Source: Streptomyces qaidamensis (GTDB lineage Bacteria; Actinomycetota; Actinomycetes; Streptomycetales; Streptomycetaceae). From it: DNA of 64,000 nt. The position numbers were made by a program, and so were the translations under genes. A model generated the notes under the pieces. The model saw only the letters and a list, made by a program, of their open reading frames with translations, ran no database searches and was not told where the DNA came from. This document shows positions 33,794 to 42,428 of this stretch, one piece after another (within the stretch, counting starts at the first letter, position 1; each line of letters begins with the position of its first letter). The stretch spans positions 8,494,001 to 8,558,000 of the forward strand of contig NZ_CP015098.1 in the NCBI RefSeq assembly GCF_001611795.1, written 5' to 3'.

Positions 33794-34153
33794 ATGCTTG
33801 AGGTGAAGACGCTCGACAAGCCGGACGAGCGGCGCGACTACCCCCGAGGTCACCTGGAAGCCGTCCACATGACGGGACTGGACTTCGCCGTGGCCACCTT
33901 CGAACCGGGCTGGCGCTGGTCCGAATCCGTGGCCCCCATCGCCGGGACGGACAGCTGCCGGATCCACCACAACGGCTATGTCGTCTCGGGCCGTATGCAC
34001 ATCCGGATGGACGACGGCGCCGAGACCGAGGTGGGCCCGGGCGACGTGTTCGTCTGCGCACCCGGCCACGACGCCTGGGTCGTCGGCGACGAGCAGTGCG
34101 TGGTCTACGACTTCGCGGGCAGCATGGCCAAGGAGTACGCCAAGAAGGACTAG
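33794..34153 (+). CDS. cupin domain protein
   Basis: A 119-residue single-cupin protein. Motif 1 spans SCRIHHNGYVVSGRMHIRMDDG, with the two His of RIHHN, and motif 2 is GPGDVFVCAPGHDAWVVGDE. Such small cupins bind a metal and may be isomerases, dioxygenases or ligand sensors. It has its own strong ribosome binding site (GAGGAGGAG) and starts 60 nt after the dehydratase in the same direction. No function is assigned. Confidence 0.8.
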   Translation: MLEVKTLDKPDERRDYPRGHLEAVHMTGLDFAVATFEPGWRWSESVAPIAGTDSCRIHHNGYVVSGRMHIRMDDGAETEVGPGDVFVCAPGHDAWVVGDEQCVVYDFAGSMAKEYAKKD

Positions 34154-34163
34154 AGCGTGCCTC

Positions 34164-34203
34164 GTCGGCGGGTGGACCGGTGCCCGTGCTCGCGCCCGCC
34201 GAC
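34164..34203. terminator. hairpin after the cupin gene
   Basis: GTCGGCGGG (34164-34172) pairs perfectly with CCCGCCGAC (34195-34203) across a 22-nt loop, 10 nt after the cupin stop. It is a plausible terminator for the regulator/dehydratase/cupin unit. Confidence 0.5.
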
Positions 34204-34218
34204 CGGCCGGACCGAGGC

Positions 34219-34238
34219 TGAGTGGCTACCCCCACTCA
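34219..34238. promoter_or_regulatory. TGAGTG/CACTCA dyad upstream of the lipoprotein gene
   Basis: 6-bp perfect arms around an 8-nt spacer, about 50 nt before the lipoprotein start, followed by the 8-bp palindrome ACCTAGGT. This may be an operator; no regulator is indicated. Confidence 0.3.
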
Positions 34239-34287
34239 CCTAGGTAGGCACACTCATGCCGGCGTCGTCCGCTCGAATACTTGGCAC

Positions 34288-34929
34288 ATGAGACGACCTT
34301 CCGAGCTGGTCGGCACGGCCGCCCACACCCTGCGCCGCTCGCGCATCGCATTCGTCACGGCGGTTGTCGCCACCGTGGGACTCGCCGCATGCGGCACCGA
34401 GAGCGCCGGCACCGACGCGGACCTGAACCGTCCCGCAGGCGGCGTCGGGGACCGGCCTCGTGCGGCCTTCTCGAAGATGCTGGACGAGGTCGCGGAGTCC
34501 TGCGCCGCCGACGGCCCTACGCGTGCGTCCACCTCCGAGCCCGCGACCACCTTGCCGTCCGGTGCGGGGGAGACACCGCCGGGCGGCGCGGTCGTGCCCA
34601 TCGCCCCCACGGCCGGTCCGGAGGTGGAGCTGAACGCCCGTGACTGGTGCGCGGGGCACCGCCATGAGCAGCGCGTGACCGAAGCCCTCTGGGACCTGAA
34701 GAGTCCCACGCCCACCGAGGTCAGAACGATTCTGAACGATCTCGGCTACATCGACGAGCGCATCCACGGCCTCCGGCGGTCGGGCACGACCACGCGGTTC
34801 TCCCTCGACCTGCGCGACCGCGGAGGACGGCTCTGCATGGCCGGCTCCGCGGCCGGCACCAGGACGGTCGTCGACATGTGCGTGGCTCCCGCGACCGGCC
34901 CGTTCGTGCCGGGGCAGCGCAAGCGGTGA
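34288..34929 (+). CDS. putative lipoprotein of unknown function
   Basis: The 213-residue protein has a basic N-terminus, a hydrophobic stretch (20-33) and a lipobox with C35 (LAAC), so it should be membrane-anchored outside the cell. After a Pro/Thr/Ala-rich linker (about 75-110) comes a small globular part with four cysteines that could form disulfides (for example DWCAGH and GRLCMAGS). I recognise no family. It has its own intergenic region on both sides and no obvious partner. Confidence 0.7.
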   Translation: MRRPSELVGTAAHTLRRSRIAFVTAVVATVGLAACGTESAGTDADLNRPAGGVGDRPRAAFSKMLDEVAESCAADGPTRASTSEPATTLPSGAGETPPGGAVVPIAPTAGPEVELNARDWCAGHRHEQRVTEALWDLKSPTPTEVRTILNDLGYIDERIHGLRRSGTTTRFSLDLRDRGGRLCMAGSAAGTRTVVDMCVAPATGPFVPGQRKR

Positions 34930-35014
34930 CGTGACAGGACCGGTGGGGTGGTCGCGGCCCCGATGAGTTCCCGGTGGTCGCGCAGTCCACCCGTCGACAT
35001 GAAGGGAGCGCACC

Positions 35015-35620
35015 ATGCGCAAGATCATCGTTTGCACGTTCCTGTCGCTCGACGGCGTCATGCAGGCGCCGGGTGGTCCGGACGAGGACGCCGAGAGCGG
35101 CTTCGAGCACGGCGGCTGGCAGAAGCCGGTGTCCGACGACGAGGTCGGCGCGGCCATCGCCGGCTGGTACGAGTCCTCCGACGCGATGCTGCTCGGCCGC
35201 AAGACGTACGACATCTTCGCGGCGTACTGGCCGACCGCCGATCCCGGCAACCCGTTCACCGAGCGGATGAACAGCATGCGCAAGTACGTGGCGTCCCGGA
35301 CCCTGACGTCACTGGAGTGGGAGAACTCCACGCTGCTGGAGGGCGACGTCACCGACGCCGTGCGCGAGCTGAAGGCGTCCGACGGCGGTGACATCAACGT
35401 CGTCGGCAGCGGCGACCTCGCTCAGACGCTCATGCGGCACGACCTGGCCGACGAGTACCGGCTGACCATCCACCCGGTGATCATCGGCACCGGCAAGCGG
35501 CTCTTCGCCGACGGGGCGGTCCCCACCGCTCTGGAGCCGGTCAGTGTCGCGACGACGAAGAGCGGCACCGTCGTCGGCGTCTACCGGCCGGCGGGCAAGC
35601 CCGGCTACGACAGCTACTGA
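35015..35620 (+). CDS. dihydrofolate reductase family protein (RibD C-terminal domain)
   Basis: The 201-residue protein has the RibD/DHFR fold: N-terminal KIIVCTFLSLDGVMQAPGG, the LLGRKTYDIFAAYW helix and the NVVGSGDLAQTLM nucleotide segment. Stand-alone members of this type (YyaP/YwjB-like) are NADPH-dependent reductases of unknown substrate. GAAGGGAG precedes the ATG. The gene is monocistronic and followed by the TetR-type operators of the next gene. Confidence 0.85.
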   Translation: MRKIIVCTFLSLDGVMQAPGGPDEDAESGFEHGGWQKPVSDDEVGAAIAGWYESSDAMLLGRKTYDIFAAYWPTADPGNPFTERMNSMRKYVASRTLTSLEWENSTLLEGDVTDAVRELKASDGGDINVVGSGDLAQTLMRHDLADEYRLTIHPVIIGTGKRLFADGAVPTALEPVSVATTKSGTVVGVYRPAGKPGYDSY

Positions 35621-35643
35621 GACCCCGTTCCCCTTGCGTTCGG

Positions 35644-35688
35644 AAACCGATCGGTTTACGCTTCCCGGTATGGAAAACCGATCGGTTT
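35644..35688 (+). promoter_or_regulatory. two TetR-type operators upstream of the SDR gene
   Basis: The 14-bp perfect palindrome AAACCGATCGGTTT occurs at 35644-35657 and again at 35675-35688, 31 bp apart, about three helical turns. The same palindrome lies at 38735-38748, directly upstream of a tetR gene 3 kb away. Confidence 0.8.
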
Positions 35689-35719
35689 CCGAGCTGTGCG
35701 CGAACGAAGGAGCACTCCC

Positions 35720-36424
35720 ATGACCGCCATCGAAGGTTCCGTCGCCCTGGTCACCGGCGGCAGCCGCGGCATCGGCCGGGCGCTGGTCGAGGCCCTGTAC
35801 GAGCGGGGCGCGCGCAAGGTGTACGCCACCGCCCGCGACCCGCGCACCGTCACGCACCCCGACGCCGTGCCGCTGGCCCTGGAGGTGACCGACCCCGGGT
35901 CCGTCGCCGCCGCGGCCGAGCAGGCACAGGACGTCACCCTGCTCATCAACAACGCGGGTGCGTCGGTGAACGCGAACTTCCTCGACTCGCCCGTCGAAGA
36001 CGTCCGCCGCGAGTTCGAGACCAACTTCTACGGGCCGCTCCTGGTGACCCGGGCCTTCGTCCCCGTCATCGAGCGCAACGGCGGCGGCCACATCCTCAAC
36101 GTCCACTCCGTGCTGTCCTGGATCGGCCTCGCCGGCTCCTACAGCGCCTCCAAGGCCGCCTTCTGGTCGCAGACCAACTCGCTGCGCCTGGACCTGAAGC
36201 CGCGCGGCATCGACGTCACCGGCCTCCATGTCGGCTACGTCGACACGGACATGACCGTCGGAGTCGACGCCCCCAAGTCCACGGCCGGCTCCGTCGCGGC
36301 CCAGGCCCTCGACGGCATCGCGTCCGGTGCCTACGAGGTCCTGGCCGACGAGCTCTCGCGGCAGGTCAAGGCCGGTCTTGCGGCCGACCCGGCCGCCCTC
36401 TACCCGCAGCTCACCGCCGCCTGA
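35720..36424 (+). CDS. SDR family oxidoreductase, TetR-controlled
   Basis: A 234-residue classical SDR: TGGSRGIG at 12-19, NNAG, and YSASK as the YxxxK catalytic pair. Short members of this form are widespread in actinobacteria next to TetR genes. GAAGGAG precedes the ATG. The two TetR operators immediately upstream tie it to the regulator at 38782. The stop abuts the convergent VWA gene, leaving no room for a separate terminator. Substrate unknown. Confidence 0.88.
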   Translation: MTAIEGSVALVTGGSRGIGRALVEALYERGARKVYATARDPRTVTHPDAVPLALEVTDPGSVAAAAEQAQDVTLLINNAGASVNANFLDSPVEDVRREFETNFYGPLLVTRAFVPVIERNGGGHILNVHSVLSWIGLAGSYSASKAAFWSQTNSLRLDLKPRGIDVTGLHVGYVDTDMTVGVDAPKSTAGSVAAQALDGIASGAYEVLADELSRQVKAGLAADPAALYPQLTAA

Positions 36425-37783
36425 TCACACCGGCAGCAGCCGCGCCACCAGTGCGCTCAACTGCCGGGCGTTGCGGCATTCGTGCATCTCGACCAGCTCG
36501 GCGTAGGCGGGCGCGACGGAGTCGCCCGTGCCCCAGCGGGAGCGCTGCTCGGGGTTGAGCCAGTGGACGCGGCGGGCGCGCTCGGCGATCTGCCGCACGG
36601 CGGGCAGGTTGGGATCGCTCCGGTTCGTGCGGGCGTCACCGAGGACGAACACGGTCGTGCGGGAGCCGACCGCGTCCGCGTACCGCTCGGCGAACTCGCC
36701 CAGCGCCATGCCGTAGTCGCTGCTCCCGTGATAGCCCGTGACCGCCGCCTCCACCTGGATGCGGCTGCTCAGCCCCTCCGGGTCGGCCCTGCCGCGCTCC
36801 AGCAGCCCCGTCACCTCGTCGATCCGGTTGACGAAGGCGAACACGCGCACCTTGCTGAACTGGTCGTGCAGCGCCTGCACCAGCAGCATCGTGAAGTCGG
36901 AGAAGCCGGAGACCGACCCCGACACATCGCACAGCAGCACCAGTTCGGGGCGCATGGGACGCCGTCTGCGCAGCACCGGCTTCATCGGCACCCCGCCCGT
37001 CGACAGCGAACCGCGCAAGGTCCGCCGCAGATCGATCGAGCCCCGGGAGGCACGACGGCGCCGGGCCGCCAGCCGGGTCGCGAGCTTGCGGGCAAGTGGC
37101 TGCACCGTCCTGCGCAGTTCGGCCAGCCGGTCCTGCCCGGCGAACAGGAAGTCGACCCGGTCGGCGGTCGGGGCCACCGCCCGCCGGGCGATCTCGTCCC
37201 GGCCACGCCGCTCGGCGACCCGCCGCCGCGCCTCGGCCGCCACCATGGCCCGGAAGGTGTCGATGCGCCGCCGGATCTCGTCCTCCAGGAGCCGGTCCGC
37301 GAACCCCGTGCTCCCGCCCTGGCCCCGGACGCTGTCGCGCACCCGGGCCAGCAGCGTCTGCGGCCGCAGCCGTTCGAGCGTCTGGTACGACGACCAGCCG
37401 TCCGACTCCGGCGAGGAACCGTAGCTGCCGAAACCGTCGACCGCCTCGATCGCCAGCCGGCCCAGCATCGCCTGGTCGTCGGCGGTCAGGGCGTCGGCCA
37501 GCCGGTCCCGCAGGTCCTCCCGCCCCGCCGCCCGCTGCTCCGGGCCGCCGACGCCGCGCGGGAAGTAGAGGTCGAAGACCGGGTCGAACACCTGCCGTTG
37601 GCCGGGCCCGTGCAGCAGCGTCGCCGCCAGCCCCTCGCGCAGCAGCTCCCGGTCCGCGAAGCCGAGTTCCTCGACCGCCCGGGCCGCGTCCACGCTCTCC
37701 CCGGTGCCGATCCGCATGCCGTGCGCACGCAACGCCCCGACCAGGGACGTCAGCCGCTCGGCGACGCCCGCCGACGTCGTCAC
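36425..37783 (-). CDS. VWA domain-containing CoxE-like protein
   Basis: The 452-residue protein has a helical N-terminal half rich in Arg and a C-terminal von Willebrand A domain with the metal-ion-dependent adhesion site (CDVSGSVSG), followed by VFVLGDARTN. It matches CoxE-type partners of MoxR ATPases. The GTG start overlaps the MoxR stop by 4 nt. MoxR/VWA pairs act as chaperones for metal-cofactor insertion or complex assembly; no client enzyme gene lies beside this pair. Confidence 0.88.
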   Translation of the reverse strand: MTTSAGVAERLTSLVGALRAHGMRIGTGESVDAARAVEELGFADRELLREGLAATLLHGPGQRQVFDPVFDLYFPRGVGGPEQRAAGREDLRDRLADALTADDQAMLGRLAIEAVDGFGSYGSSPESDGWSSYQTLERLRPQTLLARVRDSVRGQGGSTGFADRLLEDEIRRRIDTFRAMVAAEARRRVAERRGRDEIARRAVAPTADRVDFLFAGQDRLAELRRTVQPLARKLATRLAARRRRASRGSIDLRRTLRGSLSTGGVPMKPVLRRRRPMRPELVLLCDVSGSVSGFSDFTMLLVQALHDQFSKVRVFAFVNRIDEVTGLLERGRADPEGLSSRIQVEAAVTGYHGSSDYGMALGEFAERYADAVGSRTTVFVLGDARTNRSDPNLPAVRQIAERARRVHWLNPEQRSRWGTGDSVAPAYAELVEMHECRNARQLSALVARLLPV

Positions 37784-38673
37784 AGGGCGTCCAGGTCGAG
37801 TTTGGCCGAGGCCTTGAGGACGTCGTCCTGGTGCTTGAGCAGTACCCCGAGGGTGGCCTGCACGACCGTCTCGTCCAGCGAGACGGCCCCCAGCGCGAGC
37901 AGGGTGTGCGCCCAGTCGACGGTCTCGGCGACCGACGGCACCTTGCGCAGGTCCATCGCCCGCAGCGCGCCCACGACCCGGACGACCGAGCGGGCCAGCG
38001 CCTCGTCGAGGCCGGGCACCTTCAGCCGGACGATCCGGCGCTCCAGCTCCTCGTCGGGGAAGCCGATGTGCAGGAAGAGGCAGCGACGGCGCAGCGCCTC
38101 GGACAGCTCCCTGCTGGCGTTGGAGGTGAGGACGACGAAGGGGCGGCGCGTCGCCGTGATGGTGCCGAGCTCCGGGACGGTCACCTGGAAGTCGCTGAGC
38201 ACCTCCAGCAGCAGGCCCTCCACCTCGACGTCCGCCTTGTCGGTCTCGTCGATCAGCAGGACCTTCGGGTCGTCGCCCCGGATCGCGGTCAGCAGCGGCC
38301 GCGTGAGCAGGAACTCCTCGCTGAAGATGTCCGTACGGGCCTCGTCCCACGTCTCGTCGCGGCCCGCGCTGATACGCAGGAGCTGCTTGGCGTGGTTCCA
38401 CTCGTACAGGGCGCGGGACTCGTCGACGCCCTCGTAGCACTGGAGGCGGACCAGCCGTGCGCCGGCGACCTCGGCGACGGCCTTGGCGAGCTCGGTCTTG
38501 CCGACGCCGGCCGGGCCCTCCACCAGCAGCGGCTTGCCGAGGCGGTCGGCGAGGAAGACGGTCGTGGCGACGGCGGGCGAGGCGAGGTAGCCGGTCTCGG
38601 CGAGGCGCGCGGAGACGTCGTCGACGGATGTGAACAACGGGGCCTCCAGGACGGCGGCGTCGGGGACGGACAC
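37780..38673 (-). CDS. MoxR-type AAA+ ATPase
   Basis: The 297-residue ATPase has Walker A GPAGVGKT, Walker B LLIDETDK and a sensor-like LTSNASRELSEALRRRC segment, all characteristic of MoxR/RavA-like AAA+ proteins. The start is taken as GTG 38673. No ribosome binding site precedes it, but TAGATA on the minus strand lies 5 nt upstream and GTGACA lies about 19 bp further, so a leaderless transcript is likely. It works with the downstream VWA protein. Confidence 0.88.
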   Translation of the reverse strand: MSVPDAAVLEAPLFTSVDDVSARLAETGYLASPAVATTVFLADRLGKPLLVEGPAGVGKTELAKAVAEVAGARLVRLQCYEGVDESRALYEWNHAKQLLRISAGRDETWDEARTDIFSEEFLLTRPLLTAIRGDDPKVLLIDETDKADVEVEGLLLEVLSDFQVTVPELGTITATRRPFVVLTSNASRELSEALRRRCLFLHIGFPDEELERRIVRLKVPGLDEALARSVVRVVGALRAMDLRKVPSVAETVDWAHTLLALGAVSLDETVVQATLGVLLKHQDDVLKASAKLDLDAL

Positions 38674-38734
38674 GACGCTATCTAAGCGCTTGTTCACCGA
38701 TGCTGTCACGGGGTTCCCGAGCGGGCAGGCGGTA

Positions 38735-38748
38735 AAACCGATCGGTTT
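38735..38748. promoter_or_regulatory. TetR-type operator, autoregulatory copy
   Basis: AAACCGATCGGTTT, identical to the two copies before the SDR gene at 35720, lies 34 nt before the tetR start and between it and the divergent moxR gene. Confidence 0.8.
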
Positions 38749-38781
38749 CCCCGGCGGTGGGGGCGAGGTACTCGCGCGCGT

Positions 38782-39336
38782 ATGGCCACAACCGACAACG
38801 CGTCCACCCGGGACCGGATCCTCGACGCGGCGGCCGAGCTGTTCTACCGCGAGGGCGTCTCCCTCGGTGTCGAGACGCTGTGCCGGAGCGCCGGGGTCTC
38901 GAAGCGGTCCATGTACCAGCTCTTCGCGAGCAAGGACGAGGTCCTCGCGGCGAGCCTGGCCCGCCGGCTCCCGGAGTACGAGGAGCGGCTGGCGCCCGGC
39001 CCGCAGGAGCCGGGCAGCCCGCGCGAGCGGATCCTGTACGTCTTCGAACGGCTGGAGAAGACCTCGGCCGAGCCCGCCTACCGGGGCTGCCCCTGTCTCG
39101 CCGCGCTGGTCGAGCACCCGGCGAGCGTCGTCGCCCGCGGGGCGAAGGAGTGGCTGCTGGGCTTCTTCCGTACGCGGGCCGAGGAGGGCGGGGCGCGGGA
39201 TGCGGAGCTGCTCGCCCGTCAGCTGATGCTGGTGTTCGACGGGGCCAGCGCCCGGGCCGGGGCCGGGATCGAGACGCTGGACGGCCTGACCACGACGACC
39301 GTCACCGCGCTGCTGGACGCCTCCGGCACGCGGTGA
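38782..39336 (+). CDS. TetR family transcriptional regulator
   Basis: A 184-residue TetR repressor: helix-turn-helix at about 28-52 (SLGVETLCRSAGVSKRSMYQLFASKDE) and a ligand domain with a Cys pair (RGCPCLAAL). It almost certainly binds AAACCGATCGGTTT, found upstream of itself and twice upstream of the SDR gene at 35720, although the moxR/VWA operon lies between. The start codon is preceded only by a weak ribosome binding site (GGGGGCGAGG further upstream). Confidence 0.88.
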   Translation: MATTDNASTRDRILDAAAELFYREGVSLGVETLCRSAGVSKRSMYQLFASKDEVLAASLARRLPEYEERLAPGPQEPGSPRERILYVFERLEKTSAEPAYRGCPCLAALVEHPASVVARGAKEWLLGFFRTRAEEGGARDAELLARQLMLVFDGASARAGAGIETLDGLTTTTVTALLDASGTR

Positions 39337-39368
39337 AGGGGGCGGCCGCCGAAGCGACTGCCCCCTTC
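39335..39368. terminator. bidirectional hairpin terminator
   Basis: GAAGGGGGC (39335-39343) pairs with GCCCCCTTC (39360-39368) around a 16-nt loop. It overlaps the tetR stop and lies between convergent tetR and permease genes. Confidence 0.65.
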
Positions 39369-39373
39369 GTCAC

Positions 39374-40684
39374 TCACGCGGCCGTCGCCACCGCCCGTAC
39401 CGCCGGCGTGCGCAGCGCCCGCCGGGCCGTGGCAAGACCCGTTCCCATCGTGACGGCCGCGCAGACCGCCACGACCGCGAGCCACACGCCGAACGCCTGC
39501 TCCGGCACCACCGCGTCGGTACGGACCACGGTGAACGGGACGATCCCCGCCAGCGCCGCCAGCGTGCCGAAGAAGACACCGACGACCGTCAGGACCAGCC
39601 CCTCGGCGCCCACCACGCCCAGCACCTGCCCGGGAGTCGCCCCGGCCAGTCGCTGCTGCCCGAACTCCCGCACGCGATAACTGGTCGCCGCATATAGGGA
39701 GTTGACGAGCATGACGCAGACGAAGACCACGATGACGCCGACCACCGTGAAGTTGAGCGTCTCCAGGTTCTTCGCGTCGACCGACTTCACCGCCCCCGAG
39801 GCCGCGACGGCGTCGCTCTCCACCGCCTGCATGGTCAGCGTCGCCGTGGCGACCGAGGTGAACAGGATCAGCGACATCAGGATCCCGGCGAGCTGCCCGG
39901 CCCGCTCCCGCAGATTGCGCACCGCCAGCCAGCCGCTCGCACCCCCCAGCGGCAGCCGGTCCAGCACGGCCGCCAGCAGCTGCGGCGCCTTCAGAGCGCA
40001 CCCGACGGACAGCAGGATCGCCCCGTACGCCGGCGGCGCCATCAGCGCGGCGTCCTTCGCCGAGAAGGCGAACGTCGAGGTCACCGCCGCGGCGCCGGCC
40101 ACCAGCGCCGCGTAAGCCGGCACCGTCCGCGCCCGGCTCCGCCGCCGGCTCCGGCCGCCCGCCCGCCGCACGGCGAGGAACGCGGCGCCCGCGGCGGCCA
40201 GCAGCGTGATGTCGAAGCCGGTCAGGAAGGCCACGGGCCCGAAGTCGAACTCGACCGACCGCGCGACCTGACCGCTGTCCTGGAACACCTCCAGCAGGGC
40301 CCGGCCGCCGAGCATCGCGGGCCCGATGGCCAGCGCCGCGCCGGTCAGCGCCACGGCCACCGCCTCGCCCACGACCATCCGCTTGATCTGCCCCGGAGTC
40401 GCCCCCGAGCAGCGCAACAGCTCCATCTCGGCGGCCCGCTGCCGCACGTTCACCGTCAGCGTCGAAGCGATCGCGAAGAACACCAGCACAGTGCCGTAAC
40501 CGCCGACCACGCCCGCGGCGGTGGAGAGCGTCTCCGAGCTGACCGCGTCCACGCCCGGCTGCCCGGCCGTGTCGTGCATCGCGTTGAACGTCATGATGAT
40601 CGCCGCGCCCAGGAACGCGGACAGCAGGGTCGCGAGGAACCGCCCGGGCCGCTGTCGGATCGACCGCATCGCCAGCAGGAACAT
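39374..40684 (-). CDS. FtsX-like ABC transporter permease
   Basis: A 436-residue membrane protein with paired FtsX/MacB-type domains: an N-terminal helix, a large hydrophobic group at 60-200, and repeats of the LRxxGATPGQ motif (RCSGATPGQIKRM and RLAGATPGQVLGV). The length suggests two FtsX domains without a large extracytoplasmic insert. It starts 4 nt after the ATPase stop. The pair is an exporter of the lipid/peptide-antibiotic or MacB-like type; no dedicated two-component system adjoins it. Confidence 0.87.
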   Translation of the reverse strand: MFLLAMRSIRQRPGRFLATLLSAFLGAAIIMTFNAMHDTAGQPGVDAVSSETLSTAAGVVGGYGTVLVFFAIASTLTVNVRQRAAEMELLRCSGATPGQIKRMVVGEAVAVALTGAALAIGPAMLGGRALLEVFQDSGQVARSVEFDFGPVAFLTGFDITLLAAAGAAFLAVRRAGGRSRRRSRARTVPAYAALVAGAAAVTSTFAFSAKDAALMAPPAYGAILLSVGCALKAPQLLAAVLDRLPLGGASGWLAVRNLRERAGQLAGILMSLILFTSVATATLTMQAVESDAVAASGAVKSVDAKNLETLNFTVVGVIVVFVCVMLVNSLYAATSYRVREFGQQRLAGATPGQVLGVVGAEGLVLTVVGVFFGTLAALAGIVPFTVVRTDAVVPEQAFGVWLAVVAVCAAVTMGTGLATARRALRTPAVRAVATAA

Positions 40685-40688
40685 GACC

Positions 40689-41474
40689 TCACGCCCCCGC
40701 CGGCACGTCATCGCCCAGGTGTGCCAGCCGCTCGGCGACCGCGTCCGGTGTCGGGGCGTCCATCCGCCCGGCCAGCCGGCCGTCGGCGAGGAACAGCACG
40801 GAGTCGGCGTAGGACGCGGCGACCGGATCGTGCGTCACCATCACCACGGTCCGGCCGTGCACCCGCACCGCGTCCTGGAGCAGCCGCAGCACACCCCGCG
40901 CGCTGCGCGTGTCCAGCGCGCCCGTCGGCTCGTCCGCGAAGATCACCCGCGGTTCGGTGAGCAGGGCCCGGGCGATCGCCACTTTCTGGCGCTGCCCGCC
41001 GGAGAGCTGCCCGGGCCGGTGCCCGAGCCGGTCGCCGAGCCCCACGGACGTCAGCACCTCCCGGACCCGCCGCCGGTCCACGCGCCGCCCGGCCAACTTC
41101 AGCGGAAGCACCGTGTTCTGCGCGACGGTCAGTGTCTCCAGCAGGTTGTACTGCTGGAACACGAACCCGATCCGGCCGCGCCGGAACCTCGTCAGCTCGG
41201 CCTCGCCCCCGCCCGTCAGCTCGGTGCCGTCCACCCGCACGATCCCGCTGTCGGGCCGGTCGAGACCCGCCGCGCACTGCAGCAGGGTGGACTTCCCGGA
41301 GCCCGACGGCCCCATCACCGCGGTGAAGGTGCCGCGCTCCAGGCCGAGCGTCACCCCGTCCAGGGCGGTCACGGCGCTGTCGGCGCTCCCGTACGTCTTG
41401 GTCACCTTCACCAGCCGCAGCGCCTCGGCCGCCGGCCCCTGGTCCTGGTCCTGTCGTGGTCCGGTGCGGAACAT
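40689..41474 (-). CDS. ABC transporter ATP-binding protein (MacB/LolD type)
   Basis: The 261-residue ATPase has Walker A GPSGSGKST, signature LSGGQRQKVAIARAL, Walker B VIFADEPTGALD and the switch His in MVTHD. The GALD motif after Walker B is typical of LolD/MacB/FtsE-like ATPases that partner with FtsX-type permeases, as here. A GGGGGAGGA ribosome binding site precedes ATG 41474. Confidence 0.92.
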   Translation of the reverse strand: MFRTGPRQDQDQGPAAEALRLVKVTKTYGSADSAVTALDGVTLGLERGTFTAVMGPSGSGKSTLLQCAAGLDRPDSGIVRVDGTELTGGGEAELTRFRRGRIGFVFQQYNLLETLTVAQNTVLPLKLAGRRVDRRRVREVLTSVGLGDRLGHRPGQLSGGQRQKVAIARALLTEPRVIFADEPTGALDTRSARGVLRLLQDAVRVHGRTVVMVTHDPVAASYADSVLFLADGRLAGRMDAPTPDAVAERLAHLGDDVPAGA

Positions 41475-41568
41475 CGTCGTCCTCCCCCTCGTCCGACACG
41501 CCCTGTGTCTCGCCCTCGACGCTACGGAGAAGGGGACCCGGCCACACGGGCCGCAGAACCCGTGCTCC

Positions 41569-41598
41569 GGGGTGTACCCAGTGACACCCCGCGGGTAC
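41569..41598. promoter_or_regulatory. overlapping dyads in a divergent promoter region
   Basis: GGGGTGT/ACACCCC (41569-41575 with 41584-41590) overlaps GTACCC/GGGTAC (41574-41579 with 41593-41598). They lie between the divergent exporter ATPase and SDR genes and may be operator sites. Confidence 0.35.
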
Positions 41599-41632
41599 TC
41601 GGTCGCTCCCGTACGGAAAGGGCTGACACGGC

Positions 41633-42427
41633 ATGCGGATCGATCTGAAGGGCCGCACCGCTCTGGTCACCGGCTCCACCCAGGGCATCGGCGCCGCCAT
41701 CGCCGCGGGGCCGGCCCGGTCGGGCGCACGGGTGGGCGTCAACGGCCGCACGCCCGGCCGTGTGCAGGAGGCCGTGGACCGGATGCGGGACGAGGTGCCC
41801 GGCGCCGCCCCGGTGCCCATGGCCGCCGACGTCACCACCGAAGAGGGCGCCCGGCAGGCGGTGGACGCGCTGGGGCAGGTCGACGTCCTCGTCAACAACC
41901 TCGGCGTCTTCGAGTCCGCCGACCCCCTGGAGATCAGCGACGAGGAGTGGCGCCGCTACTTCGACGTGAACGTCCTGTCGGCCGTGCGCCTGACCCGGCT
42001 CGTCCTGCCCGGCATGACCGGGCGCGGCTGGGGGCGTGTCCAGTACATCGCCAGCGACTCGGCGGTCGTCGTCCCCGCCGAGATGATCCACTACGGCATG
42101 TCCAAGACCGCCCTGCTCGCGGTGGGCCGGGGCTTCGCCAAGCAGGCGGCCGGCACCGGCGTCACGGTGAACTCGGTCATCGCGGGCCCGACCCACACGG
42201 GCGGCATCGAGGACTTCGTCCACCAGCTCGTCGACCGCGACCTGCCCTGGGACGAAGCCCAGCGCTCGTTCATGCGGCAGCACCGGCCGCAGTCGCTGCT
42301 TCAGCGGCTGATCGAGCCGGAGGAGATCGCCAACATGGTCGTCTACCTCGCCTCCGACCACGCCTCGGCGACCACGGGCGGTGCCCTGCGGGTCGACGGC
42401 GGTTACGTCGACTCGATCCTGCCCTGA
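41633..42427 (+). CDS. SDR family oxidoreductase
   Basis: The 264-residue SDR has TGSTQGIG near 14-21, NNLG in place of NNAG, and YGMSK as the YxxxK pair. The segment after the cofactor motif reads AAIAAGPARSGARV, slightly unusual in having Gly-Pro where most have an alanine helix. The C-terminal ATTGGALRVDGGYV is typical of 3-oxoacyl-ACP-reductase-like members. It is convergent with lutC. A substrate cannot be named. Confidence 0.86.
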   Translation: MRIDLKGRTALVTGSTQGIGAAIAAGPARSGARVGVNGRTPGRVQEAVDRMRDEVPGAAPVPMAADVTTEEGARQAVDALGQVDVLVNNLGVFESADPLEISDEEWRRYFDVNVLSAVRLTRLVLPGMTGRGWGRVQYIASDSAVVVPAEMIHYGMSKTALLAVGRGFAKQAAGTGVTVNSVIAGPTHTGGIEDFVHQLVDRDLPWDEAQRSFMRQHRPQSLLQRLIEPEEIANMVVYLASDHASATTGGALRVDGGYVDSILP

Positions 42428-42428
42428 G

